Source: Scatophagus argus
Taxonomy: Eukaryota; Chordata; Actinopteri; Scatophagidae
Direction of reading: 5' to 3'
NCBI RefSeq assembly: GCF_020382885.2
Contig: NC_058499.1
Coordinates: 1,441,001 to 1,505,000 of the forward strand
DNA: 64,000 bases
A model generated the notes under the pieces. It did no database searches and was not told the DNA's origin. It saw only the letters and a list, made by a program, of their open reading frames with translations. The position numbers were made by a program, and so were the translations under genes. Positions 10,879 to 25,000 of this stretch are shown here, piece after piece. Numbering within the stretch: the stretch's first letter is position 1; each line of letters opens with the position of its first letter.

Positions 10879-11892
10879 ACGCCACCGACTTCTTGCCATA
10901 TGAGAACCTCAGAGAGTCCATCATCAGCGTTTCTCCTTGTTCTTCCTCCTCTCTGCTCCCACTGGAGCTCACCTGTGGAGTGACGAGACGACACACCTGA
11001 GTCAAAGTCCCACAGCTCTGAACAGGAATTCTGCAGGTTTTCTTAAGCGCTCGGTTCTGATCCGGGTTTTATTACTGCGTCTTGAGTTCTGGGTCTTTGC
11101 TGAGGTCTGCTGAGACACAACATGTGATATTAAACTTAACCTAACCTAACCCATAATAAAACTACTAATCCAATTTATTAGTAACGCTCATGTATCAGTT
11201 ATTATGGCAGAAGGCCCCAGTTCCACTGTTCATCCTGAGAGTCTCGTATCAGATAAAATCCAGATGAGATTTAAGACCTTCAGTTAAACTCAGTCACATT
11301 TTTTCATCTGGATGGCTGGTGGTGCTGATGGCTGCTGAAAGGACTCTTTACATGAATGAACATGTTCGAATTAACAAATCACTTAACAGTTCACGTATGT
11401 TATGATGTGAGAACTCTTACATGTCTTCCTGCTGGCTCGGTGCCTGGACTGTGTGGCCGCTCACTGGCCTCACTGCCGCTCAGCACAGCACATATACATT
11501 AACAAAACAATTAAATGAGACTATATTGAGATTATAGAGATTATTATTAACCACACTCTCCTCCAGTGTAATGCATGGATTTTATAATACAACATGGAGT
11601 GGAGATCAGACTAGCATACTTGTAGTTTTCTGTGTGTGGTATAAACCATCAGTCCACATCTTTGTGTTTATTGATATACACTGTGTGTTGCCAGTTATTC
11701 GCCTCACACTGAACATATGAATGCATTTAACCTCAGGGGCAACAGGGCAGATTTGTTATATCCACCTCCAGTGATCATTACCAGCTGACCCCCCCAGTAC
11801 CACCCTGACTAAATCTCATGTTCCACATGAATGTTGCTTTTATACATTTTTATTATTTTGCTGTTTTCATATTCTTACAAATTACAAATAAA
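10879..11892 (+). other. 3' UTR of the sodium-channel gene with poly(A) signals
   Basis: Non-coding stretch after the TAA. Two AATAAA hexamers on the plus strand, at 11155-11160 and 11887-11892, are candidate polyadenylation signals. Nothing else is recognised here. The transcript end is inferred. Confidence 0.55.
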
Positions 11893-11940
11893 AAGCTCTC
11901 TGTATGTAATCATGTTGAATCTTTGATGTTTGTTTTAACT

Positions 11941-12101
11941 GTTGGTTAACCCCACCCCACCCCACCCCAGCGGCCCCCAGGCGTCACCGGGCCTGTGATT
12001 GGCTGGTTTCGGCCCTGTGAGGAGCAGCTGGTGGGAGGATGGAAGTTTGAACCAGTGTGAGTGAAACATGGCGAGGATGTGAAGAGTTTAGCGTCTCAGT
12101 C
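11941..12101 (+). promoter_or_regulatory. Likely promoter and 5' UTR of the CELSR gene
   Basis: The gap between the sodium-channel poly(A) signal and the CELSR start is about 200 bp. It holds four CCCCA units (about 11951-11970), a GC-rich segment, and an inverted CCAAT box (GATTGGCTGG, about 11997-12006). No TATA box is seen. Its role as promoter is inferred from position and composition. Confidence 0.4.
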
Positions 12102-15100
12102 ATGGATTTCTCTCTCAGCTCGGTTCGAGTTTACTGTTTCTGTTGTTTGTTTCTTCCTCCGCTGGCCGGGCTGCAGTCCGGCGTCGTGCTGCTGGACGTG
12201 TCGGTGGGACCGGCTTGGATCTATCGCATTGATCGGGATTTAACTCCCGCTTCTGTCCGCCGCTTTATTCACATCCACCGACGAACCGGGATCATTTTTC
12301 TCTCTGAAGAGCCGGACTGCGCGTTGTGGAGAAACTCTGTTCCGGTCTATGTTCAGGTCCGATCACAGACTGGTCCCCACGAGTCCATCCTGATCCGCCT
12401 CAAGCTGACCCTCCACACCCGGGACTGTGGGATCCGACCCGGGCGACGGTCCGTTAACCCTGCGGTGAGTGTTCATATGCGGCTCCGGTCCAGCGCGGTG
12501 CCTTCCTGTGTCCTCACGCACGATCTGCAGAGCAAAGTTCACGATCACCTGCCGCATTTTCTGCGCAGAGGCAAACGTGTTCGGATTTCCTGTGCGGTTA
12601 AAGGACAGAAGAAAAGTTTCTCTGGTGCTTTTAGCCCCATGTGTTTCGCGTCTGAGCTGCACGCTGTTTGTAGGCTGTGGGACTCTGGCGGCTCTCCCAC
12701 CTCCACTCAGGTGTTCCTGAAGCTCGTGGCTGCTTCTCCACCTCGTGACGTCACGCGGGTGTTTCCTGAGCGCAGCAGACGTGGGGCAGTGGTGAACTCT
12801 GCTCCTCAGTTTCAGCTGCCCAATTATCAGGTGTCTGTACCTGAGAACGAGCCGGCGATGACACGTGTCATCACACTGAAAGCTCTGGATGGAGACCTTG
12901 GAGCCGCAGGTCAGGTAAACTACGACATGGAGGCTCTGTTCGACAGCCGGTCCAACGACTACTTCCAGATCGACATGAAGACTGGCTGCATTTCCACCCT
13001 GCAGCCGCTGGACCGGGAGGTCAAGGACACACACATCTTCAGGGTCGTTGCCACAGACAACGGGAAGCCGAGGAGGTCGTCCACTGCGTACCTCACCATC
13101 ACTGTCAGCGACACAAACGACCACACGCCGGTGTTCGAGCAGACAGAGTACAGGGTTGACCTCAGGGAGAATGTGGACACGGGGTTTGAGGTGCTGACCA
13201 TCAGGGCGACGGATGGAGATGCTCCGTCCAACGCCAACATGATCTACAGGATTGTCGGTGAGGAGGACCCTGCCATTTTCGAGATCAACCCCAGGAGCGG
13301 ATTGGTCCGAATTACAGAACGCCCCGATCGGGAACGCGTGTCACAGTACCAGCTGGTGGTGGAGGCCAGCGATCGGGGCAGAGATCCAGGGCCCCGCAGC
13401 GCCACGGCCACAGTGTTGATCAATGTGGAGGATGAGAACGACAACTATCCACACTTCACTCAGAGACGTTACATCATCCAGGTGTTGGAGAGTGTGGCAG
13501 TGAACACCAGAGTGGCTCAGGTGGAAGCCACAGATGAGGACCAAGGTGACAATGGTAAAGTGTACTACAGCATCATCAGCGGCAACGTTAGGGGCCAGTT
13601 CTACATCCACTCCCCAACCGGCGTCATCGACCTCATTAGCCCTCTGGACTATGAGACCATCAGGGAGTACAAGCTTCGAGTCAAAGCTCAGGATGGCGGC
13701 CGCCCTCCACTGATTAACAGCACCGGGCTCGTTGTCATTCAGGTGGTGGATATGAACGACAATGCCCCCATGTTCGTCAGCACGCCACTCCAGGCAACCA
13801 TCCTGGAGAATGTGGCTATTGGCCACTCTGTGATCCACATCCAGGCCATTGATGCAGACTCGGGTAACAACTCTCACCTGGAGTATCGACTGGCCGACGC
13901 AGGGCTGGGCTTCCCCTTCATTATCAACAACAGCACTGGGTGGGTGACCGTCAGCACAGAGCTCGACAGGGAGACCACTGAGCTGTACACTTTTTGGGTG
14001 GAAGCAGTGGATCATGGCGTCCCTGCCTTGTCGTCCTCTGCCTCTGTCAGCGTGACAGTCCTCGATGTGAATGATAATGTTCCCACATTTACTCAGGCAC
14101 TTTACAACGTAAAAATCAACGAGGATGCTGCCGCAGGAACCAGCGTGCTGCTGCTGTCCGCCATCGACCGCGACGCCAACAGCATCGTGACCTATCAGAT
14201 CTCCAGTGGAAACACCAGGAACAGGTTCTCCATCACCAGCCAGAATGCTGGAGGTCTGATCACTTTGGCATTGCCACTGGACTATAAGCAGGAGCGGCAG
14301 TACGTCCTGACGGTGACGGCGTCAGATGGCATGCGTCAAGATACAGCACAGGTTTATGTCAACGTCACCGATGCCAACACCCACCGGCCAGTGTTCCAGA
14401 GCACCAACTACCAGGTGACGCTGGGTGAGGACCAGCCCATCGGCTCCACTGTAGTCATCATCAGTGCCACAGATGAAGACACGGGAGAGAATGCTTGCAT
14501 CAGTTATATCATGGAGGACAATGTGCCGCAGTTCAAAATCCACCCACAAACAGGTGCCGTCACCACTCAAACTGACGTTGACTATGAGGACCAGGCCTCC
14601 TTTACCCTCGCCATCATTGCCCACGACCACGGTATCCCTGAAAAATCGGACACCACGTACGTCGAGATCATCGTGTTGGATGCCAATGATAATGCCCCAC
14701 AGTTCCTGAGAGACCTCTACCAGGGTTCTGTATTTGAAGATGTTCCAGTTTACACCAGTGTGCTGCAGGTCTCTGCCTCTGACCGAGACACCGGTGCTAA
14801 CGGCAGAGTCAGCTACTCCTTCCACAGCGGCCATGATGGGGACGGAGACTTCTTCATCGAGCCGTACTCTGGCATCGTCAGGACAGCCAGGAAACTGGAC
14901 CGAGAGAATGTGGCGGCGTACCAACTTCACGCTGTTGCTGTGGACAAAGGTGTCCCTCCTCTCAGAGCGATGGTGGACATCCAGGTGTCCGTGCAGGACA
15001 TCAATGATAACGCTCCTGTGTTTGAGAAAGATGAGATGGACATCTATGTGATGGAGAACAGTCCTGTTGGCTCCATCGTGGCTCGAATCACAGCTACAGA

Positions 15101-15570
15101 TCCTGATGAAGGAACGAACGCTCAAATCCTGTTTCAGATTGTAGAGGGGAACATCCCGGAAGTCTTCCAGTTGGACATCTTTAATGGGGACCTCATTGCT
15201 CTCGCTGACTTGGATTATGAGTCCAAATCAAAGTACACCATCATAATCCAAGCCACCTCGGCTCCTTTAGTGAGCCGGGCCACCATCCACATCCATCTGC
15301 TGGACGTCAATGACAACGTTCCTGTCCTGCAGGACTTTGAAATCATTTTCAACAACTACATCAGCAACCGGTCCGACACCTTCCCTGCTGGACCAATTGG
15401 GTCAGTGCCAGCCCGGGACCCGGATGTGACAGATAAACTGAGGTTCAGTTTTATAGAGGGGAACGAGCTGAACCTGCTGATCCTGAACCAGGCCAACGGG
15501 GAGCTGCAGCTCAGCAGGGACCTGGACAACAACAGACCTCTGGAAGCCTCCATGAAGATCCAAGTTAGCG
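12102..15570 (+). other. celsr1: CELSR segment: giant first exon with nine cadherin repeats
   Basis: A single 3469-nt exon, as usual in CELSR genes, encodes the signal peptide, a short pro-region with a furin-like site (RSRR, codons 12771-12782), then nine cadherin repeats. Inter-repeat calcium motifs are visible: DTNDHTP, DENDNYP, DMNDNAP, DVNDNVP, DANTHRP (a CELSR signature in place of DxNDNxP), DANDNAP, DINDNAP and DVNDNVP. The pro-region is much shorter than in CELSR3. Donor GTAAGA at 15571 leaves phase 1. Confidence 0.93.
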
Positions 15571-16056
15571 GTAAGAAGATGTGAAGATGTCTGTATGGAG
15601 AGCGTTGTGTTTATTTGCTTATTGATTAATCTGATTATTGAAGTCTCTCAAGTCAGAGAGATTCAGTCCATGCAGAGTTAAATTTGCTCTTGAGTTTTTC
15701 ATTCATAAAAAAACTTCTCTCATCTTCTCTAAACTTTGAGACAAACAAGCAGATCAGGATGTTGTTGTCCCCAGCTCACATGTTTTGGTTCTCTGCAGTA
15801 CTTTTGTAGTTTTATCTGCAGTAGTTGTTGAGTTTAACTCAGTGTACTTTTACAGTGACACAGTTTTCTAAAGAGTCTCAGCAGACGGTCTGACAGCGAC
15901 TCTCAGGACTGTATCGGGGGTTCGGGTGGGGAAGAGGGGGTCTTTGGCATTCTCTCAGCATGTGTCACCGTGGCAACAGGGAGCAGCTCCATTTTTGGGA
16001 CATGTTAAAGAAAAGTGAGTGTGGGGGGTGTTTGGAGGAACAGCCCAAAGGATTAA

Positions 16057-16107
<51 letters not shown>

Positions 16108-17614
16108 GGGGGGGGGTTAGCAGCATGTTTGTCTTTTGTCCTGATGCAGATTAGACTGAACTGGTCTGTTCTGTCTGTATGTCAGGACTGCACAATAACA
16201 TTTAACACAACTGACATCAGCCTTCGTCTTAAACATTAAGCTGATGCTAAACAAAATCTCAACCCAAGTTGGTGAACTTGCACCAGATTATGACTGAATT
16301 ATAAAATCATTTTAGCTGAATTCTAACTAAAAGTGAACCAAACTCTTAACTTTAATCTAACTTTAAGCCAAACCTCTCACATCTGACTCTTTGTTGTCCT
16401 GCTGTCTGTTGCTGCCGTCACAGCTGATCCTGGATCAGGTCCAAGCTGAGGACTTATTTACCATCAGTCAGAACAGGAAGTCAACAGTACAATAACTAGT
16501 AACGTGAAACTTGTCTCTGGCTGTGACCTCAGTACTCTGGATCTGGTTCTCTGGTAGTGTTCGGTTCCAGCAGGTCCTGATCCGGTCCTGGTCTCATTCA
16601 GAACCTCTGAGGTTTTGTGTGGCTGCAGTCTGAGTGACGGTTGCTGTGGGGGATGGGGAGGAAATGCTGAAATCTGCAGGGGAAAACTCAAACCAAACTC
16701 AGACTCCTTCGGTCCAGAACGCAAAGAGGAACCAGTTCAGTTCAGTCCCACAGAGTCTGAGAGAAGATTTAGTATTTAAAGAAAGCAGCAACGACAGCAG
16801 GACAACAAAGAGTCGGATGTTACAAAACGCTTGCCGCCAAACTGAAGACATTTTATTTGCAAGCAGACTTCAGCTTGTAATCAGTGCTTTTATTGTGTTG
16901 AGTTAATTTCCTGTCAAACTCAACAAACAAGCAAACTGTTTTACAAACACCCTACAGTTCATTCAATCCGTGCTTCAACAACACAAAACAACATCAACAA
17001 ACGAATCAACAGCCAACATGTTCCTGAAACATCCTGCTTCAGGAAGCGAAACACGGTGCAGCCGTGAGCTCGCAGGTGAATCTCAGCTTTCAGGTGAAAG
17101 TTTGCTGACAGATCTGAGGTCAGTGTTTTGTTCTGTAATGACAGAGTTTGGTTCGCACAAACACACAGATTTGGTTTCTAATCCTCTGGCTGCAGCTGTC
17201 GCAAACCGCCGCCGCTGAGGTCATCACGTCGTTTTCATAGTTTTCTGGTTCTTCGGCCTCTGCTGGATGATGTGTGTGCGGTTTGTGTGCACATCCATCT
17301 GCTCAGGGAGGAAAAGTTTCTCCGCTTAACGCCTGCTGGGTCTGTGACATCACAGTCAGGTTGGAGCCAATCAGGGCGCAGGATGAAACAGCGAGACGAG
17401 CTGCAGCTCACTGACATCACCAGTAAAGCATAAAACTGACCTCAGCGTCACTTCGGCAGCCTCCGCTCGCTTAAACAAAACATTATTTCAACCAATCAGA
17501 GGCTTCTGTCAGTCACTCTGCAGTGTGTGTGTTGGCATAATGTGAGCAGACAGTGAAACAGAGTGGAAAGCTTGTTGCTATTGTTCAATACAGACAATAC
17601 AGAGTGTGTGTGTG

Positions 17615-17652
<38 letters not shown>

Positions 17653-20600
17653 TGTGTGAGTGTGTGCGTGTGTGTGAGTGTGTGTGTGTGTCAGATAATA
17701 ATCCTAAAGACCCCTTGTGTGTGTTGTGATCTTACACACTCACTGGGTCTTCTCATGCTGTTTTTATTCTTATTTTAGGATCTTTGAGGTTTCATTTTTA
17801 GTGTTTTGAGTTTGAGATTATTTAAAAAGTTTTATGTAAGGAGATAAAATCATTTTAAAAATGAAATAAAAGGACCTGCTCTCTCTTTGGATATAAAAGA
17901 TTCATTCCGAGGTAACAGAAAGACAGCAGTTTGTGAGTGCAGTAATGAAAACATAAATGTGATTATTGTGTTGCATTTCTGTCTCTGGACCTGATGAACC
18001 CGTCATCAGGGTCCACGGACACGTAACCTCGTCTTGGTCTCCACATGATGAACCCCTGAAGTTTAGCTCAGCTCGCAGCCTTTCCTGTAGCGCCACCTTC
18101 AGGACAAACGTTCCATGTTAGCTACCCTGCGGGCGGATGTTGTTACAGTGTGATGCAGCGTCTGTCTGTCTCTTTTAGGACTTTGTACTGATGTCTGTCT
18201 GTCCTCAGATGGTGTCCACCGAGTGACGGCTGTCTGCTCGCTGCGAGTCTCCATCATCACTGACGACATGCTGACCAACAGCGTCACCGTCCGTTTGGAC
18301 AACATGTCTCAGCAGCACTTCCTGTCCCCTCTGCTGTCTCTGTTTGTGGAGGCTGTGGCCGCCGTCCTCTCAACCCGCCGAGACCACGTCTTTGTCTTCA
18401 GCATCCAGAATGACTCCTCAGTGGAGGGAAACGTCCTGAACGTGACGCTTTCAGCCCTGAAGCCGCCTGAGGACCATGACGCACTGGGAGGCGGTTTCCT
18501 GTCATCTGAGACGCTACAGGAGCAGATCTACCTGAACCGGACGCTGCTGACACAGTTGTCCAATCAGCTCGTCCTGCCGTTTGACGATAACGTCTGTCTG
18601 CGCGAGCCCTGCGAGAACTACATGAAGTGTGTGTCGGTGCTGAGCTTCCACAGCACGGCGGCGTTTGCCGTGTCCGACACGCTGCTCTTCAGGTCCATCC
18701 AGCCGGTGGGGGGGCTGAGGTGTCGCTGCCCACCCGGTTTCTCTGGAGAAAACTGTGAGACGGAGGTCGACCAGTGCTACTCTTCACCGTGTCTGAATGG
18801 AGGGACGTGTCACAGCACAGAGGGACGATTCAACTGCCAGTGTCCTCACAAACACACCGGTCTCTAAATAAATGTGTTTTTCTGTCTCTCTGGGCTCCTG
18901 TAGAAATAATGAAAGTCCTAATGACTTCTGTCTCTGTGCAGGCGAGCGGTGTCAGGTGGACTCTGGGTCTGGACGCTGTGTCCCAGGTGTGTGTAAGAAT
19001 GGAGGCAGGTGTGTTGACCTGCAGGCCGGCGGGTTCACATGTCGATGTCCCAGTGGAGACTTTCAGACGACGTACTGTGAGGAGACGAGTCGAAGCTTCC
19101 CGAGACGGTCCTTTGTCACCTACAGAGGCCTGAGACAGAGATTCCACTTCCGTCTGTCCCTCAGGTGAGCCACCATGTCCCTCTGCGTGTCCCCAGGTGA
19201 GACAGTTGGACTCCACTGGTCCCACTGGAGGGTCTTTGAGATACAGGTCGGTGATATTCACCTGTTCAGCTCTGAGTGATCAGATAAGATAAGATAATCC
19301 TTTAATATTCCCCATAACTGGGAAACTGCAGAGTTACAGCGGCCAAAAGCACACAGAGGGTGAAGAACGAGCAGCAGTAAGAGCAGGATGTGCCTTCAGA
19401 AAGAACACATTTACAGGAGTAAAGATTATTGCACAATTATTATTACAATGATGTGATCCTCTGGCTCTCTGATTGGATGAAATATGTGCAAAAGTTTCCG
19501 GCTCTTGTGAAAAATATAATTCCAGGATTAGTTTGTATTAATCAGTGAAAGTGCAGCAAACAGATGAGATCTGATCTCAGGTTTCAGGTCTGATGATCAG
19601 CCTGTCACCTTCACTGGAGACAAAACAGGAAGTGATGTGGTGTGGCTCTGGTTTCCTGTGTGGACTGATGGTTCGGTGGTTCGATTCCCCGAGCTGCTGC
19701 GAACTCTCACTCGTCCTCTCTGTCCTTTTATTTCTCTCTTTCCACATTCCTTCTCTTCCTGAACTCTGCAGAACTTTTTCCTGCTTTTAAAAATGGCTTC
19801 CTGTCATTTCACTGAGCTGACTGGGTGGTTTGAGTCAGGCTTCAGACCTCAGCAGGACTGATCCTGGCTCTGTGCCTTAACCAGGAAATGTAGATAATGA
19901 CTGCATTAAGAACACATGATGCTGAACACAAACACACCAAACACCTGGTGGCTGGCTGCAGTACAGCTCATAAGCTCCTCCCCCTCCGTGTCAGCAGATG
20001 GGACACGAGACAAACTAAAAACTCAAAGTACACATCAAACACACCAAACATGATTTCTGTCATTTTTGTCATTCAGGAGTCTGCAGATTCAGATAAAGAG
20101 GAGGACTCGGGACAGGACAAACAGTATGTGTTAAAATGCTGTGTCATGTTGTCTCATGCTGTGTTGCTGTGTCAGGTTTGCGACCACAGACAGGAACTCT
20201 CTGCTGTTGTTTAACGGCCGATTCAACCAGAAACACGACTTCATCGCTCTGGAGATCATCAACGCGCAGATTCAGCTCACCTTCTCTGCAGGTACAAATT
20301 CAAAGCCAGGAAGTGGGCGGGTGGCTCAGACCCTGTCCGTCAGGAGGGTTCGAGTCCCGTATGGCAGCAGTGATAACAGCCCTGCCCGTTCAGCACCTTC
20401 AGCTGACCAGGCTGTCGTTTGAGATGAGATGTTGGTTTGTAGTCCGTTTATATGTTTTTTCATGCACTGGTTGTGTCTTTGTGCAGGAGAAAACAGGACC
20501 TCTGTGAAGACGTTTGTGGAGGGCGGAGTCAGTGACGGCGAGTGGCACTCGGTTCATCTGCACTACCACAACAAGGTCTGTGCTTAGAGAGTCTGTGAGC

Positions 20601-21807
20601 GAAAGCGTTCACAGAAGGTCCTCAGCTCTGAGCAAAACCTGAACGTCCCGTCTTCCACGCCTTCTCCTTCTGCTGGAGACAGACGCTCAGGGTGCAGCTT
20701 CACCCATCACCTTCACTGCTGTTTGACAGGAAGCAAACCACAGGCTCGCTGAGCCGAGGCCTGCGCCCCTCACTGAATCACCTACTGCAGTGATTCACTG
20801 GATTCAGTGATTCACTGAATCAGCTACTGCAGTGATTCACTGGATTCAGTGATTCACTGAATCACCTACTGCAGTGATTCACTGATTCACTGAATCACCT
20901 ACTGCAGGGTTTTAGACCACTCAGGTCTGAGTTAGTTCAGATGTTGGGTGTTTGAGTTTCAGTTTGTCTGATATTCTTTCATCCCGCCTTCCTGCAGGTG
21001 TTTCTCTCAGGAAATACCAGGATGTAAATTCCGTGTATTCAACTTTCATCTTTTCACTGACACGTGAGTGTCTGTGGGGAGATCTTTGTCCATTACGGAC
21101 AGGAAGCAGGAAAACAACATCAGCATGAAAAGCTGCCGCTGTGGGATCATCACTGACCCCAGTGCATTCTGGGAAGCACCTGCTGACCTTCTCTTTCAGA
21201 GGCAGAGGAGGAAAAAAGCTGCAGAAATATCAGAAATATTATCACAGAATTCATCAGCAACAAACCAACATGCAGCAGCTAGAAAGCTGAATGTTTGATC
21301 GAGACGAAACAAAACAAACAGCAAGTGAGGAAAGTGTTGCAGCAGCTGCTGCGCCCCCTGCTGGTCAGATTCAAAATTACATTTTACCCTTTAAGATTCA
21401 AGATTCAAGATTCAAGAGTCTTTATTGTCATTATGCAAGCATAACGAAATTTTGTGCAGATTCTCAGCTTCAAAACACACTTATAAATAGGAAAATAAAA
21501 AATTGCACACCTTAGAAGAAAATATAAAAATATAAAATACAAAGTACAAAATGCAGAATACAGAGTGAGGTAGATAAAACAAAGTGCACTAGTGCCAGAC
21601 TATGTGTATGAGTGTTTCACTGTAGGGGGGTTATTGCTTTAACAGCTCTGGGGAAGAAGCTGTCCCTGAGTCTGTTGGTGCTGGTTTTAATGTTCCTGTA
21701 CCGCTTTCCTGATGGAAGCGGTACAAACAGTTTGTTGCCCGGGTGGGTGGGGTCTGTGGCAATGCGTCTTGCCTTCTTCTGGACTCGGGCAGAGTTTAAA
21801 GCAAAAG

Positions 21808-21865
<58 letters not shown>

Positions 21866-22029
21866 GCCACGTGTCGGGCGTCTCGGCGTTCCTCTCGGTC
21901 CGTCTGGTGAGAAGGTGGCGGTGGTTGCCGTGGACGACTGTGATGTGGAGGTGGCAATTCGTTTTGGCAGCCGGATCAGAAACTATTCATGTGCCGCTCA
22001 ACGAGCTCAGACTGGACCGAAGAAGTGAG

Positions 22030-22080
<51 letters not shown>

Positions 22081-25000
22081 TGTTGTGTAAATGTGTTGTG
22101 TGTGTGATCTCACTCAGCTGCTGTTTTCCACTTTCTTTATGTTTACGTCAGCGGAGTTTCTGGGTCAAAGGTCGGATCATTCATGTTGTTTACCTTTGTT
22201 TACTTTTTTACACACAAATACACAACACATTTCAGAATGTTTATCATGAGCCTAAAACTGTCCTACACTTCACACTTCAGTACTTTACTGTACATGTGTG
22301 ATCACATGCCACACGTGTATAAGTACACACGTCGTGGGCCTGTACATCATATATTCACATGTGGACTGCGTGTGAGCACTGACGCAGATGTTAAGCATCA
22401 CACGTGTGTGGTTACACACCGCACACGATGATGTCTTATACTAACTGCTGCAAAGTGAAAAATGACTGGTTTGAAAGGTTTCACTTTCTTCAACAACACA
22501 AATAGTTTTACTTTTTGGTGTCGTGCTTGTTGATTTGTTGTTCGCATGGTCGTCCTCGTGTCCTGCAGGTCGTTGGATCTGACAGGACCTCTGCTGCTCG
22601 GTGGCGTCCCTGACCTGCCGGAGGATTTCCCCGTCAGGAGTCGAGACTTTGAGGGTTGCATCAGAGATCTGACCATCGATGGACAGCAGGTGGACTTGGC
22701 TCGATTCATCTCCAACAATGGCACCAGCGCAGGTACGACTGAGCGGAAAGCCTCCGGGCTTTAAGCTGAACCCGACACTGATCTCTGACATGTTGCTTCT
22801 CTGACAATAAAACAGCTTTCTGACTTTCAGCTTTTCTGTGCTGACTCTGGATCAGTGAGCACATCACTTTCTCCAGTTTCATTGTGTTTTTGCCATCTGA
22901 CTGACTGTTTCAGGCTGTGGAGTAAAGCAGGATTTCTGCAGCAGGACGTTGTGTCTGAATGGAGGAGTCTGTGTGAACAGGTGGAGTTCCTACACCTGTC
23001 GGTGTCTGCTTGGCTTCGGAGGAAAAAACTGTGAACAAGGTGAGCTCAGGTGTTCGGACTTCAGTTCACACCTGCCGAGGTTCACGTTCAGCCTCGTTAC
23101 TGAGCTGCTAATGTTCCTTAATTTAACTTTAACGTGTCCACAGTCATGCCGTCCCCTCTGAAGTTTAACGGTGAGGCATTGGTGTGGTGGGCGGAGCCTG
23201 AGGTGACCGTCAGTGTGCCCTGGTACCTGGGTCTGATGTTCAGAACGAGACACGGAGCTGGATCTCTGCTGATGGCTGACGCTGGAAAATCGTCCAGGAT
23301 TCATCTGCTGGTGAGGAGACGATGAGCTGGACTGTCCACAGTGTGTGCCAGTGGGAATACCTTTGTCGTGTACTCCTGAGGTTAATAACCTGCCTGGCTG
23401 TCCTCGTCCAGGTCAGCAACAGTCACCTGACTTTCCAGGTGTTTGTGGGTGTGAAGCGAGTCGCTCTGCTGGTCTTCCACCAGACTCGAGTCGATGACGG
23501 CGAGTGGCATCACGTCCTGATGGAGCTGAAGAGCAGCAAAGATGGAAAGGATATCAAATACCTGGCTGAGGTGTCTTTGGACTACGGCTTGTTTCAGGTA
23601 CAAAGACCGAACACTTTTCAGTACAGGCCACTTTATTATGTGCATCCAACAGCAACAGCCTGCAGCGGATCCTGTCATGAACTCAGGAGCTCAAAGCGTT
23701 AACTGATGTATGACGCATTATTAAATGATTTGTTAGCAGTTAATAAGATGCAGCTTATAAACCCTTCATAAATGCTTCATTGTTGTTAGACAGTTAGAAT
23801 AAAATATTGAAATGAGAAGTGTCCCAGACGGGGTCCCTGTGGTCCCCCGCGCAGTCAAAACCAGAGTGATTTAACTTCCCAACCATGAGAGGAAGTTGTT
23901 CTGTTTGGGCGACTGGATGAAAACCTCAACCTAATGACATCATCACAATATTTATTTATTTCTTTTTAAATATTTCCTGCCTCGCAGTGGCAGGTGGAGA
24001 TTGGGAATGAGCTGCCGGGTCTCAGGTTGAAGAGTCTGTTTGTTGGAGGTCTGATGAAGAAGAACGGCTCTGTGGTGAACGGATGGAGAGGCTGCATCCA
24101 GGTGAGACGCTCACCTGTCGCATGTTTCATCAGGGCAACAACTCGGAACAGGAAGCAGATGTTTGACCACATTCATCAAAGCCAATGCGCTCTGTGGATG
24201 TCCGGTTTCTGCCGGTTTTCCTCATGTCAGGTGTCCTGCACAGGACTTCGCTGTTAACACTCACTTCAGTTAGCACTGAAGCCTGAACTCGTTTCATATT
24301 TCTTTTTAAAGCAACGATTCAAACGTGTGGTGGTGATTATTGGCGATTAGATCTGCTCACTGTTCAATACCTCCTCAGGGTGTGAGGATGGGTGAGACTT
24401 CCATGAGACTGGCTCACGTTGACCTGCGGGAGGGTCGGAGGGTCGGCGTAGAGGACGGATGTGATGTGGTCGACTCCTGCGGCGACGCCGTCTGTCCGCC
24501 ACACAGTCGCTGCAGAGACCTCTGGGAAGGTCACACCTGTACCTGCCAGCCAGGTGATTATTACCAGCCTGATTATTGGTGAGCATATTGATTCAGTAAC
24601 TGATCTGTGTCATGGTCCTTTATTTCCCAGGATTCCTTGGGAGGGACTGTGTGGACGTGTGTCTCCTGAACCCCTGTCAGCACAACTCCACCTGCGTCCA
24701 CCAACCGAGCTCCGCCCGCGGATATCGCTGTCGCTGTGGAGACAGTTACCATGGAGAGTACTGTCAGCACAGGTGGGCCAGGTGGTCACCATGGAGACAG
24801 GCAGGTGTGACAGGGTTGTGCGATTAGTATCAGTACTGATCACTTGTATTGATGGTTTGGATTTCAGATCGGATGTGCCGTGTGCTCGGGGCTGGTGGGG
24901 GCATCCAGTCTGTGGTCCCTGTGACTGTGATGTTTCTAAAGGATTCAACAGAGACTGCAACAAGACTACAGGAGAGTGCAGCTGTAAGGTATTCAGACAC

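Larger units (their letters stand above)
15571..18208 (+). other. CELSR intron 1, no other gene seen
   Basis: The 2.6-kb intron after the cadherin exon. It contains GT microsatellites and ordinary AT-rich intronic sequence. I see no coding exon or RNA gene in it. Confidence 0.7.

Noticed and set aside
11131-11153. Telomere-like CTAACC units
   Set aside because: Only about three imperfect copies in a 3' UTR, too short to mean an interstitial telomere.
12363-15125. Long minus-strand open frames (up to 267 codons) under the cadherin exon
   Set aside because: Antisense shadows of a GC-rich coding exon, with no family resemblance, start context or splice support.
20317-20360. tRNA gene
   Set aside because: Box-like motifs are present, but no acceptor stem, anticodon arm or cloverleaf can be drawn. 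At most a SINE remnant.
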